The translations under genes and the position numbers were made by a program. From Paraspadella gotoi (Eukaryota > Chaetognatha), in the NCBI GenBank assembly GCA_051294375.1, contig CM119267.1:10287458-10351457 (forward strand): a stretch of DNA of 64,000 nt, given 5' to 3'. The notes under the pieces were generated by a model. That model saw only the letters and a list, made by a program, of their open reading frames with translations. It searched no databases and was not told where the DNA came from. Numbering within the stretch: position 1 is the first letter of the stretch; each line of letters starts with the position of its first letter. This document shows positions 24,234-35,946 of this stretch, in pieces.

Positions 24234-26042
24234 ATGCAAAGTTCCATGCCCCCGCTGCGGCGCACCATCAAAAACGTCGTCAACAACTACACCGAGCCGC
24301 AGATCAAAGTTCGCGAGGCGACCTCCAACGACCCTTGGGGTCCGTCTTCGTCGCTAATGGCAGAAATATCGGACATGAGCTACAACGCTGTCGCTTTCTC
24401 CGAGATCATGCAGATGGTGTGGAAGCGCCTTAACGATCACGGCAAGAACTGGCGCCACGTGTACAAGGCGCTAACGCTGATGGACTATCTCGTCAAGACT
24501 GGATCGGAAAAGGTGGCCGACCAGTGTCGCGAAAACATCTTCGCCATACAGACTCTTAAGGACTTTGTCTACGTGGAGGACAACAAAGACCAGGGCGTCA
24601 ACGTGAGAGAAAAAGCCAAACAGTTGACGGCGCTCTTGAACGACGAGGATCGCCTCAAGAACGAGCGGGCGAAAGCGTTGAGGACGAAAGAGAAGTTCGC
24701 CGGACGCGACGGCGAAGGATTCGGAGGGAGCGACGGTGGATTCGGCGGCGGCGGACCGCGGGTCAGGGCGCCGGATGCCCGAATCCCTCCCGACGCTCAT
24801 CGGCGAGGCGGCGATCGAATGGAACGAGGCGGGCGCCCGCGCCGGATGGGCAATAACGAAATGGAAGCGGCGCGGCCGGCGACTTATGGGGAGGAGGAGT
24901 TGCAATTGCAACTGGCGCTGGCCATCTCGAGGGAAGAGGCGGAGGCAGACCAAAAGAAAAAGAAAAAGAAGGCGGAGGACGCCGTGATCGATAACCGAGA
25001 GGGAAGAGGCGACGCCGGAGATCGACGCCGACGGGGATCGTCGACGACGACGCCGAATCGTCCGTCGGCGGCGTTGTTGGATCTAGATATGTGGAACGAC
25101 GACTCCGCGGCGCCACCGTCGACGGAGAACATCAACAGCCCAGGGATCCCGCGGGCGACGAGCGGATTCGGGTGGTCGGGCGGCGCCGCTCCATCCGCAG
25201 CCGAAGATCCTTGGGGGATGTCACCGATGGACGCGCCCAAGCCGCCTCCGGCAACATATGCGGCTGCGGCAGCGACGCTGCCGCCGACAGCGGCGCCGCT
25301 CCTTTCTCCGCCGTCGAAAGACGATTTTAAAACGCCCTCCGCCGCCGGCGACGTTGCGGGTGTAAAGTCTCCGCCGATGGCCTCGTCCGCCGACGCGTTC
25401 GATTTTGGAGGATTCGGCGACGGCATCGTCGAGGATCCATTTGTCGTGAAGACGGAGCCGCCACTCGCCCCGACGACCGTCCCCAACGACGGCGCTAACG
25501 ACGATAAACCAAAGCCACGATCGGCCGAAGATTTTCTCGGCGTCAATTCTTCGCTCGTCAACTTGGATTCGCTGGTGTCGCTGAGCAAACCGGCGCCAGA
25601 ATTGGCGAGCGGCGTGGGTGGCGGCGCCCTCGCGAACCCCTTCGCCCTAACGCCGTCCGGGATCGGCATGAAGGCCTCCCCATCTGGCGGGAACCCTTTC
25701 GCCTCCTCCGCCCCCAAAGGGCCGCCGATGAACCAAATGAAAAACGACGTCAACAACTTCGACGCCCCTGTCACCACGCCCACCGCCAGCCTTTCGCCAA
25801 TGGCGCCTCTAGCGCCGATGGGACCTTTGGGCCCGATGCCGCCCGCAGCAATGACGCCGACTTTTTCCGGCCCTGTGCCGATGGCGCCGTACGGAGCAAC
25901 GTCGCCGATGGCCCCGATAGCGCCGATGGCACCAATAGCGCCGCAGATGAGATTCAACCCGGCCGCGCGTCAACTACCGATCAACGGAACGCCTGGGAGA
26001 CCAGCGGCGCCTCAGGGAGATTCCAATCCGTTTTTGCTTTGA
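24234..26042 (+). CDS. EPN: Epsin (ENTH-domain endocytic adaptor)
   Basis: An endocytic adaptor that binds PtdIns(4,5)P2, ubiquitinated cargo, AP-2, clathrin and EH-domain proteins at coated pits. One uninterrupted frame gives 602 aa. The ENTH domain covers about residues 8-145 (VNNYTEPQIKVREATSNDPW, WRHVYKALTLMDYLVKTGSE). A Gly/Arg-rich linker and one ubiquitin-interacting motif at about 219-236 (EEELQLQLALAISREEAE) follow. The disordered tail has a DPW motif near 324, a clathrin-box-like LVNLDSLVSL near 440, NPF motifs near 468 and 487, a repeated P-M-A-P-I-A section, and a terminal NPF at the C-terminus. Vertebrate epsins usually have two or three UIMs and more DPW motifs; here one of each is clear outside the ENTH domain. 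The gene has no introns, unlike most neighbours. Confidence 0.96.
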   Translation: MQSSMPPLRRTIKNVVNNYTEPQIKVREATSNDPWGPSSSLMAEISDMSYNAVAFSEIMQMVWKRLNDHGKNWRHVYKALTLMDYLVKTGSEKVADQCRENIFAIQTLKDFVYVEDNKDQGVNVREKAKQLTALLNDEDRLKNERAKALRTKEKFAGRDGEGFGGSDGGFGGGGPRVRAPDARIPPDAHRRGGDRMERGGRPRRMGNNEMEAARPATYGEEELQLQLALAISREEAEADQKKKKKKAEDAVIDNREGRGDAGDRRRRGSSTTTPNRPSAALLDLDMWNDDSAAPPSTENINSPGIPRATSGFGWSGGAAPSAAEDPWGMSPMDAPKPPPATYAAAAATLPPTAAPLLSPPSKDDFKTPSAAGDVAGVKSPPMASSADAFDFGGFGDGIVEDPFVVKTEPPLAPTTVPNDGANDDKPKPRSAEDFLGVNSSLVNLDSLVSLSKPAPELASGVGGGALANPFALTPSGIGMKASPSGGNPFASSAPKGPPMNQMKNDVNNFDAPVTTPTASLSPMAPLAPMGPLGPMPPAAMTPTFSGPVPMAPYGATSPMAPIAPMAPIAPQMRFNPAARQLPINGTPGRPAAPQGDSNPFLL

Positions 26043-26094
26043 GCGACGAGAGATTACAAACAAAGAAGGAATTTTGAGAGAGAAAGAAGAAACC

Positions 26095-26445
26095 TCATCG
26101 TGTTTTTTTTTTCTTTGTCAATTTTTTTAATATTTTTTTTATACTCACTTCCAGTTTAAAAATAAAAACAGAATTCTGACTGTCATCCACAACTGCCTCT
26201 TCAGTCTTGGGTCGTTGGCACACTTTTCCTTTATTTTTCCTCTTAAAATCACGCGCACTGTTTTTTTTTTTCGTTACAACTGTTTTGACGGCTCGTTTTT
26301 TAAAGTTTTCGCTCTCTTTCTTCAGCCGTTTCTCCTTTTTGATACCTTTGTCCTTTAATGACCTCTTGTCTTTATGAAAACGACCGTTCTGGTTTTTTAA
26401 CACACGTCCTAGGATTAGTTGATCAAAATCTGTACCGCAATTCAT
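26095..26445 (-). CDS. Hypothetical Lys-rich protein or first exon
   Basis: No family is recognised. From ATG 26445 the frame reads MNCGTDFDQLILGRVLKNQN, then a strongly Lys/Arg-rich section and an acidic EEAVVDDSQ patch. Composition suggests a nuclear or nucleolar protein. A good donor (GTGAGT) follows CTGGAA at about 26149; the frame beyond it is low-complexity, so the coding part may end there and splice onward, although no partner exon is visible before the epsin gene. If unspliced it would be 116 aa. Codon usage is AT-richer than in the firm genes, which lowers confidence. Confidence 0.35.
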   Translation of the reverse strand: MNCGTDFDQLILGRVLKNQNGRFHKDKRSLKDKGIKKEKRLKKESENFKKRAVKTVVTKKKNSARDFKRKNKGKVCQRPKTEEAVVDDSQNSVFIFKLEVSIKKILKKLTKKKKTR

Positions 26446-27433
26446 GTTTGAAGCTTATTGACGATTGAGTAAAAATCTTTTTTAGAACTATCTCCGTTTT
26501 TTGTTCTTTTTGATCGCTACATTTAAAAAGAGATAAGTAAAAAAGGATGAGAGACATCGGATCCCAGAATCAATCCGGTTTGATCCAGTTTAATTAAGTA
26601 GCTCCAGCAAGAATAGGGTCGTTAGTGATTAAACAATTAAGATAAAAAAATCATCTAGAGATCGAATAACCGACGATTAACTCTCATTAGCTATCTCGCA
26701 CTCGCGCTCTCTCCTTCCCTCCCTCCCTCCCTCCCTCCCTCATTTTCCCTCACTCCCTCTCTTTCTAGGTATAATTTTAGCTATTATGCTGACTTTTTAT
26801 TGATTAAAACTGGTGTTTATATAGCATCAAGGAGAGAATATAAATATTAAATAATCCAAAAAATCTATTTTTTCTTTTTGGACACAGATCTTGGAAAAAA
26901 TTTAAATTTGAACCTTACTATAAAAAAATTAGTGTTCGAAATTTTTAGAAAAAATCTACCTCTATCTATCACTAGCTTGTCAGCTTTGCTCTCAAATTAA
27001 AAGATTTAGATATATTTCTAATTACGTAAAAAATGGTACGTATTCATCTTGCGTTAATTGTCATCCGAAAGGTCATAAGAAAAAAAAAGCAAATTTTAGA
27101 ACTTAAATTACAATTTTATTGCGCGCCACGAATTAATTTTAATATTCGAGACTTTCGCCGCTCTTGACCCGAAGGTTAAGAGCCTTATTGAATCGGACCG
27201 TCTTCTTTGATGACACTTGGTCGGCATCCAATTAAATCCCGAAAATATCCGTTCAGTCGAAGTCAAAGTGAAATACATCGTTCGATTCCAGAAAGGACGC
27301 TCTCGATCCAAAGATTTTTGAAGCAAAACTTGTTTTTGTATGAGAGCCAAAAAAGATAATCGCAATAATTGGAAAAGTAAATTAAAAAAAAACTTGAAAT
27401 TTTCACATTAAAAGTAATTTTCTCACTCGCGCG
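26446..27433. other. Intergenic spacer upstream of HAL
   Basis: AT-rich with no supported gene. It includes a (CCCT)n/(TCCC)n tract at about 26711-26742. Promoter elements for HAL probably lie near the 3' end but none is distinctive. Confidence 0.5.
26711..26742. repeat. (CCCT)n microsatellite
   Basis: About eight tandem CCCT units flanked by further pyrimidine-rich sequence. Confidence 0.9.
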
Positions 27434-29407
27434 ATGAAAATCTCCGTCCGCGTCAGAGGCGAATGGTTTGCTGTTCCCTGTGGCGACGGCAGCCAGAGCG
27501 TCGGCTGGTTGAGCGCCCAGGCGCTGCAGCGCTTCGCAAAGCTACGCGGAGGTGGCGACGCCAAACCGTCTGCGTACGAGATGCGGCGGACTCGCGGCGG
27601 CGCCATCCTCGACTGGGAAGACGTCGTCCGCGACGTGTTGGACGACGACGACTTCGTCAGCCTCGTTCTCGAGTCGGACGTAGAGGATCACGCGTTCGTG
27701 GATCGGCCGCACCTTAACTTCGTGCCCGATCTCGTCTCCAGGGTGGACGAATTGAAGGAGGAGAGCGACGATTTCGTCCTCGACGGGGAATCCCTCTCCG
27801 TCGACGACGTGTTTCGACTCGGGAGCGGAAGCTACAAGATACGCCTCTCGGAGGAGGCGCGACGCCGCGTGCAAAAGTCGCGCGCGTTTTTGGAGGAGAT
27901 CGTGACAGAGAATAGGGTCGTCTATGGAGTGACGACGGGATTCGGAAAATTTGCTTCGACGGTCATCGAACCCGCGAATCTCAAGGAGCTGCAGGTCAAT
28001 TTGATTCGGTCGCACAGCGCGGGAGTCGGAAACCCTCTGCCACCGGAGCGAACGCGCATGCTTTTGGCGCTCAGGATCAACGTTCTGGCGAAAGGCTACT
28101 CGGGCATCTCCATAGAGAATCTCGATCGCTGCGTGGCATGCTTCAACGCCAACTGCTTGTCTTGGGTTCCGGAGAAGGGAACGGTGGGCGCGTCAGGGGA
28201 TTTGGCGCCGTTGGCTCATCTGGCGCTGGGATTGATGGGGGAGGGTAAAATGTGGAGCCCAGAGAGTGGCTGGGGCGAGGCCAAGTACATCCTGGAGTCG
28301 AAAGGGCTCGAGCCTTTGAATCTAAACGCCAAGGAAGGCATCGCCATGATCAACGGCACTCAGTTTATAGTGGCATTCGGGGCTGAAGCCGTGTCGAGGG
28401 CGCGGAACCTTGCCAAACAGGCCGACATCATCGCCGCTCTCACTCTGGAAGTCCTCAAAGGCACCACGGCCGCCTTCGGAAGCAACATTCAAAGGGTGCG
28501 CCCCCACACGGGACAGATCGAAACGGCGCGACGACTACGGTCGTTGCTGCACTCGGAAACCTACCCGTCGGAGATCACTATTTCCCACCGATTTTGCGAC
28601 AAGGTCCAAGACGCCTACACCATCCGATGCGTGCCACAGGTGCACGGAGTTGTCCACGACACCATCAAGTTTGTAGAGTCGATTATCCGGACGGAAATCA
28701 ACTCGGCAACCGACAACCCGCTCGTATTCGCCGATTCCAACGAGATCGTCTCCGCTGGAAACTTTCACGGGGAATACCCGGCCAAGGCCTGCGACTATCT
28801 CGCCATCGCCGTCCACGAGTTGGGCTCCATGTCCGAGCGGAGGACGGAACGACTCGTCAATCCCGTCTACAGCGGTCTTCCCGCTTTTCTGACTCACAGG
28901 GGCGGCCTCGAGAGCGGCTTCATGATGGCGCAGTGCACCGCCGCGGCTCTGGTCTCCGAGAACAAGGCGCTGTGCCACCCTTCCTCGGTCGATTCGCTCA
29001 CCACCTCGGCCGGCCAAGAGGATCACGTCTCGATGGGCGGGTGGGCCGCCAGGAAGTGCATACAGATCGTTGAGAACGTGGAACGCGTACTGGCCATAGA
29101 GCTGTTGGCCGCTTGTCAGGCCATGGAGTTTTTGCGACCCTTGCGCTCCACCAAGCCGATAGAGGCCGTCCACGCGGTCGTTAGGGAAGCCGCCTCAGCA
29201 TGGGACAAAGATAGATTTCTGGCGCCAGACATCGATGCCGTCACGGAGTTGCTGAAAAAGATGGATGTTTGGAAGGCTGCCAAGCCCTTTATGGACGCCT
29301 ACCATCTCAAGCAAATAATCGAAACGCCCGTCAGGTCGCCCACCTCAACCAAAAGCCAAAAGAGAAAGCTTTCTGTCGACGAAGTTAATGGGAGTGACAT
29401 GGACTAG
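27434..29407 (+). CDS. HAL: Histidine ammonia-lyase
   Basis: Cytosolic enzyme that converts L-histidine to urocanate and ammonia, the first step of histidine breakdown. The single intronless frame is 657 aa, the same length as the human enzyme. The MIO cofactor forms from Ala253-Ser254-Gly255 within GTVGASGDLAPLAHL. Conserved segments include VVYGVTTGFGKFA, INGTQ, SHRFCDKVQDAYT, SATDNPLVF, GNFHGEYPAKACDYL and LVSENKALCHPSSVDSL. The N-terminus (VRGEWFAVPC, SVGWL) is the animal-type extension, absent from most bacterial HutH proteins. The C-terminus ends in a basic KSQKRKLS stretch. All key catalytic positions appear intact. The lack of introns is notable beside intron-containing neighbours. 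It converges on ACP1. Confidence 0.98.
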   Translation: MKISVRVRGEWFAVPCGDGSQSVGWLSAQALQRFAKLRGGGDAKPSAYEMRRTRGGAILDWEDVVRDVLDDDDFVSLVLESDVEDHAFVDRPHLNFVPDLVSRVDELKEESDDFVLDGESLSVDDVFRLGSGSYKIRLSEEARRRVQKSRAFLEEIVTENRVVYGVTTGFGKFASTVIEPANLKELQVNLIRSHSAGVGNPLPPERTRMLLALRINVLAKGYSGISIENLDRCVACFNANCLSWVPEKGTVGASGDLAPLAHLALGLMGEGKMWSPESGWGEAKYILESKGLEPLNLNAKEGIAMINGTQFIVAFGAEAVSRARNLAKQADIIAALTLEVLKGTTAAFGSNIQRVRPHTGQIETARRLRSLLHSETYPSEITISHRFCDKVQDAYTIRCVPQVHGVVHDTIKFVESIIRTEINSATDNPLVFADSNEIVSAGNFHGEYPAKACDYLAIAVHELGSMSERRTERLVNPVYSGLPAFLTHRGGLESGFMMAQCTAAALVSENKALCHPSSVDSLTTSAGQEDHVSMGGWAARKCIQIVENVERVLAIELLAACQAMEFLRPLRSTKPIEAVHAVVREAASAWDKDRFLAPDIDAVTELLKKMDVWKAAKPFMDAYHLKQIIETPVRSPTSTKSQKRKLSVDEVNGSDMD

Positions 29408-30362
29408 CGAGGAGTGGACAAGCGAAAGACAAAAGAACATTGAACCAAGGATAAACTAAGGATGAACGATTCGACGGAGATTTTGGACTGTGTTGCTGTC
29501 TTTGTACAAAGGTTGGCAAATGAAATGGAACCCATGAATGTGATTCTGAAACTAATAATTTCTCGCTTTCCCGCCTTTTTTAAAACTGATTTTCTTATAT
29601 AACGACGTACGAGTTTTATTTAGAAACATTAAATTCGGAAATGTTTCGGCTTCAATGTTCGCCTTCAACAGCTAACAATTAACGCAACGAAATTAAAGAA
29701 AAACGAACAATATAACGATTAAAAATTATTCATGATTGAAGACTAATAATTCATATAGAAATGGTTGTATATAGTTAATTGATTGTAAATTATCTATTAT
29801 TTTTGGTCGTGTAACTGTGAATAAGGTTAGTTTATTTGGTTTTTTCAATTTACTTGTGCCTATATTTAACCGTTATCATTATGAATAAGAGCTGGCAAGA
29901 AATCTTTAGATAAAGTATTTTTATTCTAGAAAAAAATTGTAACATATTCTTCTAGTTTTATAAGTTAATTTCATTACATGGTTTTTCACTATATTTTTGA
30001 ATTTGTTGAGGTAGCAAAGAACTAAAGCTTTTATGAATAAATTATGACTTTGACAAAAGCTCAACCAAAGAGCATACATACGAGAACAGGACATTAGTTA
30101 ACAGTTATAAATAAGTTCGAAAACGGTCGGGATTTGTTAATTAATCTGTAACGCATAACGAATAATTTACGTAAATGATAGTGTAAAATTATTAACTTAA
30201 CGTAAAACAACAATGGGGTGATTAATTATACTATTTATTTTTTTTGAACGATGCGACATTTGATTATGAGTCTTTGGTCGAGAAGGAAAGGAGCAATTCT
30301 TCCGGGCATGATTGATTGATTGTATGATTGTATGATTGTTTGGCGCTGAACTTGTTGAGAAA
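29408..30362. other. Convergent spacer between HAL and ACP1
   Basis: AT-rich sequence holding the 3' regions of two convergent genes. No further gene or repeat family is seen. Confidence 0.55.
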
Positions 30363-31793
<1,431 letters not shown>

Positions 31794-33136
31794 ATTTATT
31801 TTGACAAATTGTCACCCTAATTTAGTTCGGTTTCCAAAGTTTTCAAGGTTGTCGCGTTGTATACGAGAAGTCAGGGCTCTCTCAGTTAAAAGCTACATCA
31901 GAAAACAGAGGTTTGACCGAAATCAATAAAAAAAAAAGAAGAAAAAACAGAACAGCATGAAACGATCAGTCGTGCCCTTAAATATGGGCGGTCACGTAAA
32001 CTATTTCGTGGAAATGTCTCCTCATGAAAAGACTCATGGGTTTGTACGGTTTTNNNNNNNNNNGTAGTGAAAACGCTGAAGAATTTAGTCACAAAAAAAA
32101 AAGATATTAAAAAATCCGAGAGGTCGTAAACCAAAATCCGAGCCGATGAAAACATCGCAGAGTCATGATAGCGTCTGTCTTGTCTCTCGTCGCGTTGAAG
32201 GTCCCGGGCATCGCGCGTGCACGAAACACGCCAATCGCAAGCTCGCTAGGGTATCTCGACCAATGAGAGAACGTTTTAATATTGTGTTATCGAAACTATA
32301 TTTTTATTTAGATTAGATTATATTTAATCAGAAAGACGGGCCGGGGGTGGGCCATGGGTCGCAGTTACAAATAATAACGCACAATCACAACTTAACAGAA
32401 CAGAAACACTCAAAAAATACAATCAATGCATTTACTTTCCGTTTAAGTAAATTAAGGTATAAGTATAACTATATTCTATAAGTTCCGGTTGGCAATCTTT
32501 ATCTCTAACTGTTGACTGTAACTGTAAAATATCCAATTGCAGTCAATTTTTCATATTTATTTATAGGTTAACATTCTTATTTTTCTCCTGTCTCGAAATC
32601 CCATCCATCTGAAGTCATCAGAATAAAACTAGTCCTTTAATAATAAAGTATGGTGGACTAAAATCCATCAACCGTTCATCAGCGGCCATTGGTGCCGGAG
32701 GCAGGTCGTTCGCCTACCAACCCAAAGGTCCGGGGTTCTAGCCCGGCGGCCGCCTAGCAGTTAAGAGTTAGTTAGTTAGTTAGTTTTCTAACTAATAAAT
32801 ATTATAAGTTAATTACGAGTTTAACCAAGTCTTTTAGTATCACTCCAGGTTGAAGTCCCTGTAAATACGTACTATTTAGTATTTTAATTGAAAATAAAAG
32901 AAGTTTTTTTTCTAATTTAAAAGTTAATCAATCAAAGGAATGAATAAACGTGACTTTTTGAATTCTATATATTTTACAAACTCGCACTCTCTCACAAATA
33001 ATGACGAGGAAAAAAATAAAGAAAGAAGGCAAGCAAGCAAGAAAAAAGAAAGAAAGAAGGCAAGCAAGCAAGCAAGAAAATAATAAAGAAAAGAGCAAAT
33101 ATCGAAAGGGAGTAATTAGATGACAAATCCCTTCAA
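31794..33136. other. Spacer upstream of ACP1 with N gap and SINE
   Basis: Contains a 10-N gap at 32054-32063, a GC-richer patch at 32160-32275 with CCAAT boxes at 32231 and 32260 (a plausible ACP1 promoter), a SINE copy at 32650-32784, and a purine-rich AAGCAAGC repeat at 33020-33080. No gene is supported. Confidence 0.5.
32650..32784 (+). mobile_element. tRNA-derived SINE, copy 1
   Basis: The element begins TGGTGGACTAAAATCC and includes a T-arm-like segment CCGGGGTTCTAGCCCGG with a box-B-like GGTTCTAGCCC. It ends in a short (GTTA)n tail. About 110 bases match the minus-strand copies at 36.6 and 42.4 kb, but the 3' part of those copies is missing here. Similarity between two unlinked sites, the tRNA-like core and the simple-repeat tail together point to a SINE. 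Confidence 0.7.
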
Positions 33137-35337
33137 TCAAGCCTCGTGCTTCCTTCCTTTTCTCCTCCTCCGATTAATCGATCGACAACAGAAGATCGCG
33201 ACGACGATGGGCACGACGACGACGAGGTGCTCCACTTGGAACTCCCACATTGTCGTCGGACTCTTATCGACGATCCTCAACACGCGCTCGTGGACGAGCG
33301 GTTCCGGGAAGAGTGGATGCTCGAACCGGCAAGACGCTTTCTTTCCGTCGTCGCTCGGCGTCGGCACGAAGTAGACGCGAACGACGGCGCCCTCGCCGGG
33401 ATAAGGCTCCGGTCCGAGGAGGATCCTTTCCCCGACGCGTATGATCAGATTGGGGGGAATAAGTCGCTTAAACAGATCGTCGGGCAGCGAGCATCCCAAT
33501 CGCGTCGCTACGCCCACCTTCAAAGCGTCAAGCCCGCCGTCCAACGTGGCGTTCCCAGGTAAATGAAATATCGTCGGGTCGATTCTATCCGATTCCGCGG
33601 AAGCGTTGGTGACTCTATTGACCAAGACGCATTTGATGGAGGGGATGATCTCTTGGGATTCGATCAAGAGATCGGCCGACTGTCGGAGCCGGAATCCGGA
33701 CGGCTTATATTCCACGACGCCGGGCATCTTCGATATCTGCATGGACGACCCGACTTCCCATCGGAACTCTGCGATTTCCGGTTCAAAATCGTCGGCGGCG
33801 CACTTGACCCGAATGGATTTGGCGCCGGTTAGGCCGGCGTGGTTAAGTCTCTCGATCCCGATCCGAACTTCAGTGGGTCCGTAGGCGACTCTGAACGCCG
33901 CCGATGACACTTGAAGCGATCCCACCCCGTTGTCGGCCACGCATTCCACTTTCTTGCCGCTCAAGTCCCGTTTTGCCTTCAATTTCGCCTCCACAAGATC
34001 GTTTTTTCTCGCCAGTTTGACGCCGTCAAACATCAGTGTCAGCGGGCCTTTGGGATTTCCCGGCGCCATGGACCGGCATCGGATGATCGCTTCGGCGCCC
34101 TCGACGACCCACTCCGAGAACTCGATCGAAGGAGATCCCGGTTGATGACGGACATCGAGGAGTACTCCGACGGACGACGCTGTCAATTTCGTAACCGGAT
34201 TGACGGCCTCGCACTTGATTACGGCGCCGTGATCGGCGGCGACGGGGTTGAGACTCAACTCATGCGACGCCAAAAATCCGTGTGGGAAGTCGCCCGGCGT
34301 AGTGGAGGACGCCGGGACGGCCTTTTCTACTAAAGGTTTGTCCGCTTTTATCCATCGGAATTCCGGCGCCGGGTTGACCACGTCGCGCAACAAGCACTCC
34401 AGTTTCAGCGCGTCGCCGGAGTCGACCGAGGTGACGCCGACGACGACCGGCGCCATTTTGGGTCCGAAGGCGACTTTAAACGTGATCGGCGCGACGAGGA
34501 CGATGCCGTCGGCATGCGTAGCAGCGTTGAAGGCGCGACATTCTATGCGGCGCTCATTCCAGTCGATGCCGACACGGAAAACTGTGTTCGTACGGTTGGC
34601 GATGACGGGAGGTGTAAAAAAGACGCCGTCCGTGGTCCAAGTGAGTGACGCGGGCGGATTTCCGACGTCGCCATCGATCGAACATTTGAGCGACACCTCC
34701 TCGTCCTGCTTCAGAAACGTCGATGGATGATAGCCCGTAATTTTGGGTTGCTCCGGCGGCCAGATGATCGAGAGCTTGGCGGTGACTGCCACCTGGCCGC
34801 CGCCCGAATTCACCACCACGCAACGCATTTCCAAGCCGACGTCGTGTCGCGAAGGAGCCAAGGATAGTTGCGAGGTCACGACGTAGCCGACGATATCGCT
34901 TCCCGTGTGGTTGGTCTTTGAATTCATCGTGACGTTGTAGCCGTGATATATCCACCAGATGTCGGGGCGAGGGAGGGCGTTCGTCGCCGTGCATGTTAAA
35001 AAGCGGCGCGCTTTTTCGATCAAGGGGCTCTCCAGTCCTGGTACAAAGAGGAAATTTTAAAAAAATTATTGGCAAAAAGTTATTTTTTTAAAAAATTTGA
35101 TTAATTTGGATGAATTTTATTAGGAGATTTTATTTTATGCAGCAATTAAAAACTCTGTGTTAACCCAGGGTATCCAGAAAAAAAACAAACAAGACACTGA
35201 CCAGTCAGAACGACGTTCGGAACTCGGGTCCACGTTTCGTCGGCCTCAGGGTCGTGAAAAACAAAGTTACTGATGCTGTGAGGTAGAAGGAGGAAGATGT
35301 TGTGAAGGAGTAAGGGGATTCGGAGAAGATGTTTCAT
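33137..35337 (-). CDS. Six-Ig-domain single-pass membrane protein
   Basis: Probable cell-surface adhesion or recognition receptor of the immunoglobulin superfamily. Exon 1 (35337-35202) encodes a signal peptide (LLRIPLLLHNIFLLLPHSI) and ends in phase 1. Exon 2 (35037-33137) joins it to give 678 aa. Six Ig-like domains each show a Cys pair; domain cores include FLTCTATNAL, VSLKCSIDG, LKLECLLRD, IIRCRSM, IRVKCAADD and TRLGCSLPD. Several have GNPPASLTW- or PAPEFRWIK-type patterns as in nephrin, kirre and hemicentin-like proteins. Near the C-terminus a hydrophobic segment (LVVVVPIVVAIFCC) is followed by only about 15 cytosolic residues, very basic (RSINRRRRKGRK), with no obvious signalling motif. 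The exact orthologue is not clear. It is transcribed divergently from the multi-pass membrane protein gene 610 bp away. Confidence 0.88.
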
Positions 35338-35946
35338 CGTCGCCGAAATTCGGTGTTTAAGATTCGAGAATTAAAAATTAGAGAATCATTTTCATTTTGA
35401 ATCTATCCTAATGCGAACAAAAATAGAGAGAATTAGAAACTAAAGTCTTCAGCAGTCAAACCGGTTAAGTCTCGGGTCCAGTTCGCGTGCTGCTTGATGA
35501 TATTCGTAACCGGTTATGAGAAAAAAAAAACCTGCTGATCGTATCGTCTATGAATAAATTTGTAATAAATAAAAGGATTTATAACATTCGTAACATTGTT
35601 TTCAAGCTAAATTCAAACCAAAAATTCGTACGTTGAAAAACTTTAAATGATGGAAACGTTAACACAGCCAAAGAAAGGGCGGCTAAACTCAGCCCTATAC
35701 TCTTCCCAGGGAACTTTACTCAATCCAAAAATCACAACTGGAACTCGAATTTTCAATTCTTAAAAAAATCTGGTAATTACAAATTAACATTAGGTTTCAT
35801 TTGTAAATAAGTTGGTAGTTTGTGTAAATGTTCGTGTAAATGTAAGAGAATTATATGAAAATATTGAAGCTTGAAACCGAGATGCATATTCTTTGGAAAG
35901 AAATTCACAGAGAAACATTCTTTTACGTCTTTCTTTAGCAACAACC

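Noticed and set aside
28535-29173. Long frames on the minus strand and in other frames of HAL, and similar shadows of epsin and the repeat genes
   Set aside because: They are antisense or off-frame shadows of strongly GC-biased real genes.
27434-29407. Horizontal transfer of an intronless HAL from bacteria
   Set aside because: The length, the N-terminal extension and the detailed sequence match animal HAL, including MIO residues at 253-255, and flanking genes are animal.
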